From the NCBI RefSeq assembly GCF_022690685.1, contig NZ_JALCYY010000023.1:1-60216 (forward strand): DNA of 60,216 nt, given 5' to 3'. Position 1 is the first letter of the stretch, and each line of letters opens with the position of its first letter. The position numbers and the translations under genes were made by a program. Below the pieces are notes generated by a model. That model was not told where the DNA came from. It saw only the letters and a list, made by a program, of their open reading frames with translations, and searched no databases. The stretch is from Anaeromyxobacter terrae. Lineage in GTDB: Bacteria > Myxococcota > Myxococcia > Myxococcales > Anaeromyxobacteraceae. Below, in pieces: positions 1 through 10,189 of this stretch.

Positions 1-902
1 GGGCCGGGCTCCTGCGCGTCTCGCGGCGGCTCGCGGCGCTCGACGCCCTCGCGCCGGACGTGCCCCTCCGCGACCTCCTCGCCCGCCTCCCCGAGCGGAC
101 GCCGGCGCGCGGCGCGCGGCGGCTGCGCGCCGGGCTCGTCACCGGCTGCGTGCAGCGGGTCTTCTTCCCCGGCGTGAACGCGGCCACGGTCCGCGTGCTG
201 GCCGCCGAGGGGGTGGACGTCGTCGCGCCGCGCCACCAGGGCTGCTGCGGCGCGCTCTCGCTGCACGCCGGGCGCGAGGACGAGGCGCGGCGGCTGGCGC
301 GCCGGCTCATCGAGCGGTTCGAGCGCGAGGCGATCGACGTCGTCGTCGTGAACGCCGCCGGCTGCGGCTCGCACCTGAAGGACGTCGGGGCGCTGTTCGA
401 GAACGACCCGTTCGGCCCGCGCGCCCGCGCGTTCGCCGCGCGCGTGAAGGACGTGACCGAGCTCCTCGCGGCGCTGCCGCCGCGGGCCCGCCGCGCCGCG
501 CTCCGCGCGCGCGTCGCCTACCACTCGCCCTGCCACCTCGGGCACGCCCAGCGCGTGAACGAGCCGCCGCGGGCGCTGCTCCGGACCATCCCCGAGCTCG
601 AGCTCGTCGAGGTCCCCGACGGCGAGCAGTGCTGCGGCTCGGCGGGCGTCTACAACCTCGTGGAGCCGGAGGCCGCCGACGAGATCGGCCGGCGCAAGGC
701 GGAGGCGGTGCTCTCCACCCGCGCGACGCTCCTCGCGAGCGCGAACCCCGGCTGCTCGCTCCACATCCGCCGCATGCTGGCGGAGCGCGGCGCCGCTCTC
801 CCGGCGGCTCATCCCATCGAGCTCCTCGACCGGGCCATCCGGGCCGCCGAGGACGCCGACGCCGGACGGGCGGGCGCCCCGCCGCTCCCTCGCGGCTTGT
901 AG
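1..902 (+). CDS. glcF: Glycolate oxidase iron-sulfur subunit-like protein, 5' end missing
   Basis: This is the C-terminal ~299 residues of an Fe-S oxidoreductase subunit. The reading frame is open from the first bases of the window, so the real start lies upstream; the first internal GTG is at 60. Two CCG-type cysteine-rich modules are visible: GCCG at bases 241-252 and QCCG at about 627-638. Accompanying cysteines lie in NAAGCG, YHSPCHLGH and NPGCS. This is the pattern of GlcF, LldE and HdrB-type subunits, which pass electrons from a flavin subunit through Fe-S clusters. The N-terminal ferredoxin-type CxxCxxC clusters expected for GlcF would be outside the window. GlcF is the best fit; a related lactate or heterodisulfide reductase-type subunit cannot be excluded without the upstream genes. 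Confidence 0.82.
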   Translation, partial: AGLLRVSRRLAALDALAPDVPLRDLLARLPERTPARGARRLRAGLVTGCVQRVFFPGVNAATVRVLAAEGVDVVAPRHQGCCGALSLHAGREDEARRLARRLIERFEREAIDVVVVNAAGCGSHLKDVGALFENDPFGPRARAFAARVKDVTELLAALPPRARRAALRARVAYHSPCHLGHAQRVNEPPRALLRTIPELELVEVPDGEQCCGSAGVYNLVEPEAADEIGRRKAEAVLSTRATLLASANPGCSLHIRRMLAERGAALPAAHPIELLDRAIRAAEDADAGRAGAPPLPRGL

Positions 903-932
903 CGGCGCCCGGCACGCCTCAGCGTTCGAGGC

Positions 933-1865
933 GTGGCGGAGCTCTCGAGCAAGGTCCAGAACGCGCTCGACGAGGCGCGGATCCTGGTCCTCGGGATCCA
1001 GGTGCTCGTGGGGTTCGACTTCCGGGCGTTCTTCGAGCCCGGCTTCGAGGCGCTGCCGGGCTGGGCGAGGGCCCTGAAGCTCGCGACGCTCGTCACGCTG
1101 CTCGCGGCGCTCGCGCTCGTGGTCCTGCCTTCGCCGTGGCACCGGCTCGTGGAGGGCGGCGAGGACACCGAGGGGATCCATCGGGTGACCCTCCGGGCGG
1201 TCTCGATGGCGCTCCTGCCGTTCGCGCTCGGGCTCGCCGGCGACGTCGCGATCGGGATCCAGCCGGTCGCGGGCGCTCGCGGCGCCGCGCTCGCGGGCGT
1301 TGCCGTCGCGCTCGCCGCGATGGGCGCGTGGTACGTCGCGACCGGCATCGCGCGCGGGAGACGTCCGGCGCGGGGGGAGGGCAGGGACGTGAGCGACACG
1401 AGCGTCGAGAAGAAGATCCGGCACGTGCTCACGGAGGCGCGCATGGTGCTCCCCGGCGCGCAGGCGCTGCTCGGGTTCCAGCTCGCGGTGATGATGACGC
1501 AGGCGTTCCGGGAGCTGCCGCGCGGGGCGCAGTGGGCGCACGTCGGCGCGGTGGGGCTCGGCGTCCTCACCGTCGTCCTGCTCGTCGCGCCCGCCGCCTG
1601 GCACCGCATCGTCGAGCGGGGGGAGGAGACGGAGGCGTTCCATCGGGTGGCGACGCGCTTCGTCCTCGCGGCGATCCTCCCACTCGCGGCGGGGCTCGCG
1701 ACCGATCTCGGCGTCGTGACCTACCGGCTCCTCCCCGGAGCTCCGCGCCTCGCCGTCGCCGTCGCGGGCGCAGCGTTCGCGCTCCTGGCCGCCACCTGGT
1801 TCGGGCTGCCGCTCGCGGCGCGCGCGCTGCGCCGCGGCCGGCCGCGTGAGGTCGCGGAGGCGTAG
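933..1865 (+). CDS. Integral membrane protein, duplicated DUF6328-like
   Basis: The 310-residue protein starts at GTG 933. It consists of two similar halves of about 150 residues. Each half begins with a charged helix (DEARILVLGIQ, then TEARMVLPGAQ) followed by G-F and an aromatic stretch, then a hydrophobic segment ending in P-x-x-W-H-R-(L/I)-V-E, an E-x-T-E-x-(I/F)-H-R-V segment, and two further hydrophobic segments. The spacing of E-R/A-x4-G-x-Q and P-x3-HR is what I know from the DUF6328 membrane family, normally a single unit. About four predicted membrane spans per half suggest an internal gene duplication. Function is unknown. It lies 30 bp after the Fe-S gene and may be co-transcribed with it. 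Confidence 0.75.
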   Translation: MAELSSKVQNALDEARILVLGIQVLVGFDFRAFFEPGFEALPGWARALKLATLVTLLAALALVVLPSPWHRLVEGGEDTEGIHRVTLRAVSMALLPFALGLAGDVAIGIQPVAGARGAALAGVAVALAAMGAWYVATGIARGRRPARGEGRDVSDTSVEKKIRHVLTEARMVLPGAQALLGFQLAVMMTQAFRELPRGAQWAHVGAVGLGVLTVVLLVAPAAWHRIVERGEETEAFHRVATRFVLAAILPLAAGLATDLGVVTYRLLPGAPRLAVAVAGAAFALLAATWFGLPLAARALRRGRPREVAEA

Positions 1866-1894
1866 GGCGCGGTCTCGGATCGGTCCCGGCCCTC

Positions 1895-3451
<1,557 letters not shown>

Positions 3452-3650
3452 CGGTGCCCTCCGCAGGCGGTCGTCGCGCCGCGGCGATGGAACGCACGGT
3501 AGCCGGTCCTTCCGGCGACGAGAAGCCGCAGGAAGACGGGACGCGGGGTGGGGCGCAGCTCTCGGGCGCGGCCCCGTGTTCGGACTGCAAGGTGCACAGG
3601 ACCCCGCCCGGGACCGGTTTCCGGGAAGGGTGCGCGCGGCCGTCGCCTTT

Positions 3651-3669
3651 TAGGATAGCTCGTCGGAGG
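3651..3669 (+). promoter_or_regulatory. Candidate -10 element and Shine-Dalgarno before the flavin-fold gene
   Basis: TAGGAT at 3651-3656 sits in a locally T-rich spot (cctttTAGGAT), followed by GGAGG at 3665-3669, directly before a run of three GTG codons at 3669, 3672 and 3675. The Shine-Dalgarno spacing favours initiation at the third GTG. The hexamer resembles other TAG-initial hexamers near starts in this window; I see no good -35. Confidence 0.35.
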
Positions 3670-3674
3670 TGGTG

Positions 3675-4154
3675 GTGATCCCCGCGGAGCTCGTCAGCTT
3701 TCTCGAGTCCGGTCTCTCGATGCTCGTCGCCACGCGCGACGCACGGCTCTCGCCGGACGCGACGCGCGCCGTGGGAGCGCGCGTGGAGAAGGGGGGTGCC
3801 GAGCTCACCGTGTTCCTGCCCTCGGCGACCTGCGCGGAGGCGCTCGCGAACCTGAGCGACAACGGGCGGATCGCGGTCTGCTTCTCGCGCGCCGCCGACC
3901 ATCGCTCGGTCCAGGTGAAGGGGCACGCGCTCGAGGTGCGCGAGGCGGCGGCGCACGAGCGCGGACGCGTGGAGGGGTACCTCGGCGCGCTCGCCGAGGC
4001 GTGGGGATTCGTCGGGCTCCCCGCGAGCGCCACGCTCCGGCTCGCGCACTGGCCGTGCCACGCCGTGCGCTTCCGCGTCGAGAGCCTGTTCGTGCAGACG
4101 CCCGGGCCCGACGCAGGGGCCCCGCTGGGCGAGGTCGCTGGGCGCGCGCCATGA
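3675..4154 (+). CDS. Pyridoxamine 5'-phosphate oxidase-fold (flavin-binding) protein
   Basis: A protein of about 159 residues with the split-barrel fold of pyridoxamine-phosphate-oxidase-like flavoproteins. An N-terminal helix (PAELVSFLES) leads into LSMLVATRD, then a beta-strand with RVEKGGAELTVFLP, a helix that ends in LSDNGRIAVCFSR, and a barrel strand VQVKGHALEVRE. The conserved pattern of small domain plus K-G in the VQVKG strand is typical of FMN or heme-binding general stress-type relatives. It has no PdxH substrate residues I can recognise, so PLP synthesis is unlikely. Its stop overlaps the start of the next gene (ATGA at 4151-4154). That implies translational coupling and suggests the two proteins work together, perhaps as a redox or gas-sensing pair. 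Confidence 0.75.
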   Translation: MIPAELVSFLESGLSMLVATRDARLSPDATRAVGARVEKGGAELTVFLPSATCAEALANLSDNGRIAVCFSRAADHRSVQVKGHALEVREAAAHERGRVEGYLGALAEAWGFVGLPASATLRLAHWPCHAVRFRVESLFVQTPGPDAGAPLGEVAGRAP

Positions 4155-5518
4155 TCCGGCTCGAGGAGCTCGGCCCGTGCCTCCAGGGCATCGTGCCGGC
4201 GCAGATCGCGACCTGCGGCCGGGACGGCGAGCCGAACGTCACGTACCTGTCGCAGGTCCACTACGTCGATCCTGGGCGGGTGGCGCTCTCCTGCCAGTTC
4301 TTCAACAAGACCCGGCGCAACGTCGAGGAGAACCCGCTCGCCTCCGTGCTGCTCTACCACCCCCTCACCTTCGAGGCGTACCGGCTGCGCCTGCGCTTCG
4401 AGCACGCGGAGACCGAGGGGCCGCTGTTCGACGCGATGGCCCTGCGGATCCAGGCGATCGCCTCGCACACGGGGATGACGGGCGTGTTCGCGCTGCGCTC
4501 GGCCGACGTCTACGAGGTGCTCTCGGTGGAGCGGGTGGAGGGGTTCCTCCTGCCGCGCGATCCGGCCCTCGAGGAGGCCGCGCCGTCGCTGCCAGCGGGG
4601 CCGCTCACGGAGCTGCGCGGGCTGCAGGTCGTCTCCGACCGCATCGCCCGCGCGCCGGACCTCGCGGCGCTGCTCGCCGGCGCGCTCGAGGCGCTCGACA
4701 CGATGTTCGGGTTCTCGCACGCGATGGTGCTCGTCCCCGCAGGTGGGGAGGAGCTCGTCGCGATCGCGAGCCATGGCTACGGCGAGGCCGGCCTCGGCGC
4801 GCGGGCGCGGCTCGGGGCGGGGATCATCGGCTGCGTGGCGCAGCGGCGCCGGATGCTCCGCGTCGCGGGCGTCGGGGCGGAGCTGCGCTACGGGCGCGCG
4901 ATCCGCGAGCGCGTGGCGGCCTCCGGCGGCGGCGCGCTCCCCCCGGAGCTCCCGCTCCCCGGCCTCGCCGACGCGCAGGCGCAGCTGGCGCTCCCGCTGC
5001 TCGCGGGGGACCGGCTCGTGGGCGTGCTCGCCTTCGAGAGCCGCGACCCGCTCTGCTTCGACGACTGGGACGAGGCCTTCCTCGGGATCGTGGGGAACCA
5101 GATCGCGGCGGGGATGGATCGCGTGCAGGCGGTCGCCGCAGACGCCGACGGCGGCGCGCCCCCGCCCCGGGCGCCCCCGGCCGAGGGGCGCAGGCGCGTC
5201 TTCTGCTACTACTGCAACGACGACTGCGTCTTCGTCGACGGAGAGTACCTGGTCCGCAACGTGCCCGGCCGGATCCTCTGGAAGCTGCTCGGGCAGCACC
5301 GGCGAGAGGGGCGCACCGAGTTCACGAACCGCGAGCTCCGGCTCGACCCCGGCCTCGGCCTGCCGCCCGTGAAGGACAACCTGGAGAGCCGGCTCATCCT
5401 GCTGCGCCGGCGCCTCCAGGAGAGGTGTCCCGACGTGCGGCTCGTGCCGGTGCGGCGTGGCCGGTTCACGCTCCAGCTCGACTGCGCCGTGTCGCTCGTC
5501 GAGAAGGAGTGCGGGTGA
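4151..5518 (+). CDS. PPOX-fold + GAF sensor protein with C-terminal winged-helix-like domain
   Basis: A 455-residue three-part protein. I chose ATG 4151 because it overlaps the previous stop and begins the conserved domain. Residues 1-140 form a second pyridoxamine-oxidase-like split barrel ([19 protein letters not shown], then [15 protein letters not shown]). Residues ~165-320 are a GAF domain ([35 protein letters not shown]). Residues ~345-455 start with a cysteine cluster FCYYCNDDC, followed by GRILWKLL, a helix-turn-helix-like stretch [10 protein letters not shown] and a paired-helix segment [14 protein letters not shown] ending in a beta-hairpin. The tail looks like a winged-helix DNA-binding or interaction domain. 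I infer a one-component sensor in which flavin and GAF control the tail; the ligand and DNA target are unknown. Confidence 0.78.
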   Translation: MIRLEELGPCLQGIVPAQIATCGRDGEPNVTYLSQVHYVDPGRVALSCQFFNKTRRNVEENPLASVLLYHPLTFEAYRLRLRFEHAETEGPLFDAMALRIQAIASHTGMTGVFALRSADVYEVLSVERVEGFLLPRDPALEEAAPSLPAGPLTELRGLQVVSDRIARAPDLAALLAGALEALDTMFGFSHAMVLVPAGGEELVAIASHGYGEAGLGARARLGAGIIGCVAQRRRMLRVAGVGAELRYGRAIRERVAASGGGALPPELPLPGLADAQAQLALPLLAGDRLVGVLAFESRDPLCFDDWDEAFLGIVGNQIAAGMDRVQAVAADADGGAPPPRAPPAEGRRRVFCYYCNDDCVFVDGEYLVRNVPGRILWKLLGQHRREGRTEFTNRELRLDPGLGLPPVKDNLESRLILLRRRLQERCPDVRLVPVRRGRFTLQLDCAVSLVEKECG

Positions 5519-5555
5519 CCGACCGGCGCGCGGAGCGGCCGAGCGCATCGCGCGA

Positions 5556-6134
5556 TCACCTCGCGGGCTTGGCGTCCGCGAGGGCGGGCGGGCGCGGCTC
5601 CGGCACCCGGTTCTTGATGGCCGGGATCGAGCGCAGGTAGGCGAACACCGCGCGCAGGTCCGCGTCGGTCATGGCGCCGACGTTCTGCACCGGCATCGGC
5701 GGGAGGATCGGCCGCCCGCGGCCCATGTGGCGACCCGAGCGCATCGCGTCGACGAAGTCCTTCTCCGTCCACTTGCCCATGCCGGTCTCCGCGTCCGGGG
5801 TCAGGTTGGCGGCGAAGCTCACCCCCCACGGCCCGGCCCAGGCCGTCATCGTGCCGGCTCCCGTGACCATCCACGGGCCCTCCGCCGACGCCGGGGCGGG
5901 CGGCATCGTCAGCTGTTCCGGATGCCCGGAGAGCAGTCGCGTCATGTCCGGCTCGGGGGGACCGTTCTTCCCGGGCTTCCAGGGCGTATGGCAGTCGTTG
6001 CAGCCGGCCACGGTGACGAGGTACTTGCCGCGCGCGACGTCGCCTCCCGCGTCCGCGCTCACGCGGGCGAGCGTGAGCGCGGCGATCAAGACTGCGGCGC
6101 CGCCGAGGGTGACGGGGATGATGCGCTTCTTCAT
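5556..6134 (-). CDS. Secreted monoheme cytochrome c
   Basis: A 192-residue protein with an N-terminal signal peptide ([12 protein letters not shown], hydrophobic to about residue 25). It has one heme-binding CNDCH (residues 45-49) and a C-terminal Met-bearing strand ([26 protein letters not shown]) typical of class I cytochromes c. The spacing between heme motif and final helix is long and includes a [19 protein letters not shown] segment, as in cytochrome subunits of alcohol or sorbitol dehydrogenase type complexes. AGGAGG lies 8 nt before the ATG. Its start overlaps the stop of the upstream cytochrome gene (bases 6131-6134), so the two are translationally coupled and probably carry electrons in the same periplasmic chain. 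The electron donor is not identifiable here. Confidence 0.88.
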   Translation of the reverse strand: MKKRIIPVTLGGAAVLIAALTLARVSADAGGDVARGKYLVTVAGCNDCHTPWKPGKNGPPEPDMTRLLSGHPEQLTMPPAPASAEGPWMVTGAGTMTAWAGPWGVSFAANLTPDAETGMGKWTEKDFVDAMRSGRHMGRGRPILPPMPVQNVGAMTDADLRAVFAYLRSIPAIKNRVPEPRPPALADAKPAR

Positions 6135-7291
6135 CGGGCTTCCTCCTGAGGTGGGGGGTTGCGAGAGGGGACCGCGTCGGGTGGGAGCTCACGGATGAAC
6201 GTGGAGACGAGCGCGACGGCCGCCTCGTCGACGGCGTGGGTCCCGAGCGGCGGCATCTGGACGAGCGGATCGCGCGAGGCCATGCGCGCGAGGAGGACGC
6301 TCTGCGCGGGCTGGCCGGGGAGGATCCGGACGGGGGCCTCCCCGGCGCCCGCGTGACGGAAGCGGCTCGGCACGCCGACCGTCGTCGCGAGGGGCACGTC
6401 CGGCGCACCGCCCGGACCGACGCGCTGAACGAGCGAGAGCCCCAGGGTCGCGAGCGGCCCGCGCGCGTCGTGGCAGGTGCCGCAGTTCGCGTGCAGATAG
6501 CCGAGCGCGGCGCGGGCGCGCGGCGTCGGCGCGGCGATCCGCGGCGGCCGGTGGAGGAGCGCCTCGGGCAGGCTGCGGACGAGCCCGCGCGCGACGAGCG
6601 CGGGCAGGTCGACGTCGTTCGCCCCCGGCCGCTCCGCGTGCGCAGCGAGCGGATCGCGGTCCGGAGAGAGCTGCAGCGCCGAGAACCCGAGCACCGGCGA
6701 GGGACCGCCCTCGTGGCAGGCGCGGCAGTCGTAGACGGACGGGATGTCGTGGGGGATCCCCGGGCGGCTCTCGGCCGCGGCGCGGATTCCACGTTCGGGG
6801 GCGAGCACCGCGCCGGAGCCGTCGGCCGTCCAGGCGTAGGCCGCGAAGATCCACGAGCCGTCGGCCGCCCGCTCCATGTAGCGGGTCTCGACGCGCCGGC
6901 CGAAGCTGAACTCCTTCCAGATCCGGGTGCCGATCGGGAAGACCCAGGCGTCGGGGTCCGAGGCGTCGATCGCGGATCCGGGCGGCAGGCGGATCCAGCG
7001 TCGCTTCGACGCGCCGTCCGACCAGAGCGGGTACTGGGGCGTGTAGGGGAGCACGTCGGGGGCGACCCGACTTGCCGCGGCGTCGGCGTAGAGGCCGGTG
7101 TCGGCGAGGCGGGCGGGCGCCCTCGCGGCGGACCTCTCCACCGCCGCCGCCGGCTCGGGCGCCGCGCCGGCGGCGCTCTCGGCGCCGCCGCGGAGGAGGA
7201 GCGCGGCGGCGAGAACCGCGCCCGCGGGGGCCAGCGCGGAGAAGCGCCGCCTCGCGCCGCGTCGAAGCCCCTCCCGACCCGTCCCCCGCAT
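6131..7291 (-). CDS. Secreted diheme cytochrome c-type protein (SO_2930-like)
   Basis: A 386-residue protein from the ATG at 7291, which has GGAGG 4 nt upstream; an in-frame start at 7333 is less likely. A basic N-terminus and a hydrophobic segment ([14 protein letters not shown]) form a signal peptide. The middle has the pattern [17 protein letters not shown] and [13 protein letters not shown], which I associate with the SO_2930/HNE_0200-type proteins. Two heme motifs follow, CRACH (~189-193) and CGTCH (~270-274), with [11 protein letters not shown] near the end as a likely distal Met ligand. It overlaps the monoheme gene by 4 bp. Role inferred: periplasmic electron-transfer or oxidoreductase component; its substrate is unknown. 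Confidence 0.83.
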   Translation of the reverse strand: MRGTGREGLRRGARRRFSALAPAGAVLAAALLLRGGAESAAGAAPEPAAAVERSAARAPARLADTGLYADAAASRVAPDVLPYTPQYPLWSDGASKRRWIRLPPGSAIDASDPDAWVFPIGTRIWKEFSFGRRVETRYMERAADGSWIFAAYAWTADGSGAVLAPERGIRAAAESRPGIPHDIPSVYDCRACHEGGPSPVLGFSALQLSPDRDPLAAHAERPGANDVDLPALVARGLVRSLPEALLHRPPRIAAPTPRARAALGYLHANCGTCHDARGPLATLGLSLVQRVGPGGAPDVPLATTVGVPSRFRHAGAGEAPVRILPGQPAQSVLLARMASRDPLVQMPPLGTHAVDEAAVALVSTFIRELPPDAVPSRNPPPQEEAR

Positions 7292-7416
7292 CGCGCCTCC
7301 GCGCCGGCGGTCCGCCGCGCCGTGCGTGCGCAATGTGCCTGCGGAGCGGGTGAGCCCGCTTCCTAAATGATCCCTCCGCGCTTCCTAAGAAGTGCCTAAC
7401 CGCGGCGCGTCAGGGT

Positions 7417-7432
7417 TAGAACGTAGCCCGTG
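7417..7432 (+). promoter_or_regulatory. TAGAAC -10-like element 7 nt before GTG start; likely leaderless
   Basis: TAGAAC occupies 7417-7422 and the helicase GTG begins at 7430, with exactly 7 nt between. A promoter -10 at this distance would start transcription at the start codon. There is no Shine-Dalgarno sequence in the gap. The same hexamer and the same spacing occur before the PfkB gene at 9229. No convincing -35 is visible. Confidence 0.4.
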
Positions 7433-9190
7433 AACACCTTCAGCTCCATCGGGGCCCACCCCGCGCTCCTCCCCGCCCTCGACCGCCGCGGCTACGCCGA
7501 GCCGACGCCGGTCCAGGTCGCCGTCCTCGACGCCGCGCACCGCGGCCGCGACCTGCTCGTCTCGTCGCGCACCGGCTCGGGCAAGACGATCGCCTTCGGC
7601 CTCGCCGTCGCCGAGACGCTCCTCGACGGCGCGCAGACGTTCGGCGAGGCGGGGGCGCCGGGAGCGCTCGTCGTCACGCCGACGCGCGAGCTCGCGATCC
7701 AGGTGCAGCGCGAGCTCGCCTGGCTCTACGCGGACGCCGGCGGACGCGTGGCGTCGTGCGTCGGCGGCATGGACGCGCGGCGCGAGGCGCGGGTGCTCGC
7801 CGACGGGGTGCACCTCGTCGTCGGCACGCCGGGACGGCTCGTCGATCACCTCGAGCGCGGCGCGCTCGATCTCTCGGCCGTGCGCGCCCTCGTCCTCGAC
7901 GAGGCGGACGAGATGCTCGACATGGGCTTTCGCGAGGAGCTCGAGAAGCTCCTGGGCGCGGCCCCCCCGGACCGGCGCACCGTGCTCTTCTCGGCCACGC
8001 TGCCGCGCCCCATCGTCGAGCTCGCGAAGCGCTACACACGCGAACCCGCGCGGGTGGCCGCGACGCCCGCGGGCGAGGCGCACGCCGACATCACCTACCG
8101 CGCGCACCTCGTCGCGGCGCGCGAGCGCGAGCACGCGATCGTGAACGTCCTGCGCGAGGCCGATCCGCCGAGCGCGCTCGTCTTCCGCGCCACGCGCGAG
8201 GCCGTGCAGCACACCGCCGCGGGCCTGGGAGAGCGGGGGTTCGAGGTGGTGGCCATCTCCGGCGAGCTCACGCAGGCGGAGCGGACCCGTGCCCTGAAGT
8301 CGCTCCGCGACGGCCGCGCGCGCGTCCTCGTCGCGACCGACGTCGCCGCCCGCGGGCTCGACCTGCCGGGCATCGCCCTCGTGCTGCACGCGGACCTGCC
8401 GCGCGACGCCGAGGCGCTCCAGCACCGCAGCGGCCGGACCGGGCGCGCAGGGCGGAAGGGCGTGGCGGTGCTGCTCGCCGCGCCGCCGGAGCGCTACCGG
8501 CTCGAGCGGATGCTGCGCGAGGCGGGGGTCGCCGCGCAGTGGACGGCGGTGCCGACCGCGGAGGCGATCCGCGCGGGCGACGCCGAGCGGCTCGGGGCGG
8601 ACGTCGTCGCGCTCGCCGCGGACGCGCCGGAGGAGGATCTCGCCGCGGCGCACCGGCTCGTCGAGACGCGCTCCGCGCTCGAGCTCGCGGTCGCGCTCGT
8701 GCGGCGGGACCGGGCGCGCCAGCCCGCGCCGGAGGAGCTGCCCGAGACGGCTCGCGCCGCTCGCGAGGCGCCCGCCGGCGCCGGCGAGAGGCGCGCTCCG
8801 CGGGCCGGGCCTCCCAAGGACGCGGTCTGGTTCCGGCTCTCCCTCGGCCGCTCGCGCCAGGCGGACCCGCGCTGGATCCTCCCGCTCCTCTGCCGGCGCG
8901 GCGGCGTGACCCGCGACGACATCGGCAAGATCGTCATCCAGGCCGGGGAGACGCGCTTCGAGGTCGCCGCCGCGGTCGCCGAGCGGTTCCTCCGCGCCGC
9001 GCAGCGCCCCGATGCGCGCATGCCCGACGCCCGGATCGAGCCGCTCGGCCCGCACGCGCGCGCCGGGGAGCCGAGGCACGCGGCGCGGCCGCACGGTGCC
9101 GAGGGGCCGCGCCGCTACGAACGCGCGCGAGGGGAGGGCGCGCCGCCGCGGCGGATCGCGCCGGCCACGAAGCGGCGGGGGCCGCGGTAG
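7430..9190 (+). CDS. DEAD-box ATP-dependent RNA helicase (DbpA/CsdA-like)
   Basis: A 586-residue DEAD-box helicase beginning at GTG 7430. All core motifs are present: Q-motif (GYAEPTPVQ), Walker A SSRTGSGKT (45-53), PTRELA, TPGR, DEAD (157-160), SAT (188-190), then the second RecA domain with VLVATDVAARGLD and HRSGRTGRAG. After a charged linker, residues ~460-530 (VWFRLSLGRSRQADPRWILPLLCRRGG, interrupted, to DIGKIVIQ) resemble the DbpA-type RNA-binding domain that targets 23S rRNA. A basic Arg-rich tail follows. Expected role: ATP-driven RNA unwinding in ribosome assembly or cold adaptation. It appears monocistronic and may be translated from a leaderless transcript. Confidence 0.93.
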   Translation: MNTFSSIGAHPALLPALDRRGYAEPTPVQVAVLDAAHRGRDLLVSSRTGSGKTIAFGLAVAETLLDGAQTFGEAGAPGALVVTPTRELAIQVQRELAWLYADAGGRVASCVGGMDARREARVLADGVHLVVGTPGRLVDHLERGALDLSAVRALVLDEADEMLDMGFREELEKLLGAAPPDRRTVLFSATLPRPIVELAKRYTREPARVAATPAGEAHADITYRAHLVAAREREHAIVNVLREADPPSALVFRATREAVQHTAAGLGERGFEVVAISGELTQAERTRALKSLRDGRARVLVATDVAARGLDLPGIALVLHADLPRDAEALQHRSGRTGRAGRKGVAVLLAAPPERYRLERMLREAGVAAQWTAVPTAEAIRAGDAERLGADVVALAADAPEEDLAAAHRLVETRSALELAVALVRRDRARQPAPEELPETARAAREAPAGAGERRAPRAGPPKDAVWFRLSLGRSRQADPRWILPLLCRRGGVTRDDIGKIVIQAGETRFEVAAAVAERFLRAAQRPDARMPDARIEPLGPHARAGEPRHAARPHGAEGPRRYERARGEGAPPRRIAPATKRRGPR

Positions 9191-9228
9191 CCGCGCGGGT
9201 ACGCGTGCGCGAGCCTCCGCCTCCGCGC

Positions 9229-9244
9229 TAGAACCGCGCGCGTG
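9229..9244 (+). promoter_or_regulatory. TAGAAC -10-like element 7 nt before GTG start; likely leaderless
   Basis: TAGAAC lies at 9229-9234 and the PfkB-family GTG at 9242, again separated by exactly 7 nt, with no Shine-Dalgarno sequence. The matched hexamer and spacing with the helicase promoter at 7417 is the main support. No clear -35 box is visible. Confidence 0.4.
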
Positions 9245-10081
9245 AGCCTCCGCATCGCCGTCATCGGCCACGTCGAGCACGTCACGATCGGCCGCGTCCC
9301 CGCCGTGCCCGCGCCGGGCGCGATCGTCCACCTCGAGGGCCCGCGCTCGTTCCCGGGGGGCGGGGGTGGGGTCGCGTTCTGGCAGCTCGTCCGCAGCCCC
9401 GCGGAGCTGCACCTGTTCACGGCGATCGGCGACGACGCCGCGGGCGACGCCGTCGCGGCCGAGCTCGCGACGAGCGGCGCTCACCTCCACGCGGCCCGCC
9501 GGGCCGAGCCCCACACGCGCGCGATCGCGATGGTCGACCCGGCCGGCGAGCGCACGATCGTCGTCGTGGGCGAGCCGCTGCATCCCCGGGCCGAGGACCC
9601 CCTGCCGTGGGGCGCCCTGGCGGGATTCGACGCCGCTTACTTCACCGCGCAGGATCCCGCCGTGCTCCGGGCCGCGCGCGCGGCCCGGGTGCTCGTGGTG
9701 GCCGCCCGGCGCCAGCCGTCGCTCGCGGCGTCGGGCGTGCGGGCGGACGTGGTGGTCGGCAGCGCGCGCGATCCGCGCGAGGCGAGCCGGCGCGCCGACT
9801 ACGCGGTGCCGCCCGCCGCGCTCGTGCTCACCGACGGTGCGCGGGGTGGCCGCATCGAGACGGAGGAGGGGCTCGCGGTCTTCGAGGCGCCGCCCTCGCC
9901 ACCGGCAGGTGGGGGCGCCTACGGCGCGGGGGACAGCTTCGCAGCGGCGCTCACGTTCTTCCTCGCCGCGGGCGTGCCGCTCGCGGAGGCCTGCGCTCGC
10001 GCCGGGCACCACGGCGCGGCGGTGCTGGGCGGGCTCGATCCACGCGCGGGGCAGCTCCGGCTCGAGCTGCCGCCGCGCTGA
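9242..10081 (+). CDS. PfkB-family carbohydrate kinase
   Basis: A 279-residue ribokinase-fold kinase from GTG 9242. The N-terminal glycine-rich substrate region is unusual: FPGGGGGVAFWQL replaces the usual GGN-A-N. The PfkB second signature AYGAGDSFAAALTF (227-240) carries the catalytic Asp231 and anion hole GAGD. VLTDGARGG (~196-204) fits the ATP-binding strand, and FTAIGDDAAGD matches the G-x-D stretch near the N-terminus. It phosphorylates a sugar or nucleoside, but the exact substrate is not readable from sequence. It is short for ribokinase (about 300 residues) and has a compact lid. It is followed by a strong bidirectional terminator, so it likely forms a single-gene unit. Confidence 0.87.
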   Translation: MSLRIAVIGHVEHVTIGRVPAVPAPGAIVHLEGPRSFPGGGGGVAFWQLVRSPAELHLFTAIGDDAAGDAVAAELATSGAHLHAARRAEPHTRAIAMVDPAGERTIVVVGEPLHPRAEDPLPWGALAGFDAAYFTAQDPAVLRAARAARVLVVAARRQPSLAASGVRADVVVGSARDPREASRRADYAVPPAALVLTDGARGGRIETEEGLAVFEAPPSPPAGGGAYGAGDSFAAALTFFLAAGVPLAEACARAGHHGAAVLGGLDPRAGQLRLELPPR

Positions 10082-10140
10082 GCGGAGGCGGCCGTTCGCG
10101 GCGAGGTCGAGGTCGGGGGTCCGCGTCGCCCTCTGAACTC

Positions 10141-10177
10141 GGCCGCTCGTCCCGACAGGCTCTCGGGACGAGCGGCC
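10141..10177. terminator. Strong bidirectional hairpin terminator
   Basis: A perfect 15-bp stem (10141-10155 with 10163-10177) closes a 7-nt loop (caggctc) between two convergent genes, the PfkB kinase and the DUF4382 lipoprotein. There is no long U-tract on either strand, as is common in GC-rich genomes. Its position between converging 3' ends supports a two-way terminator. Confidence 0.8.
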
Positions 10178-10189
10178 CCCTCTCCAGCG

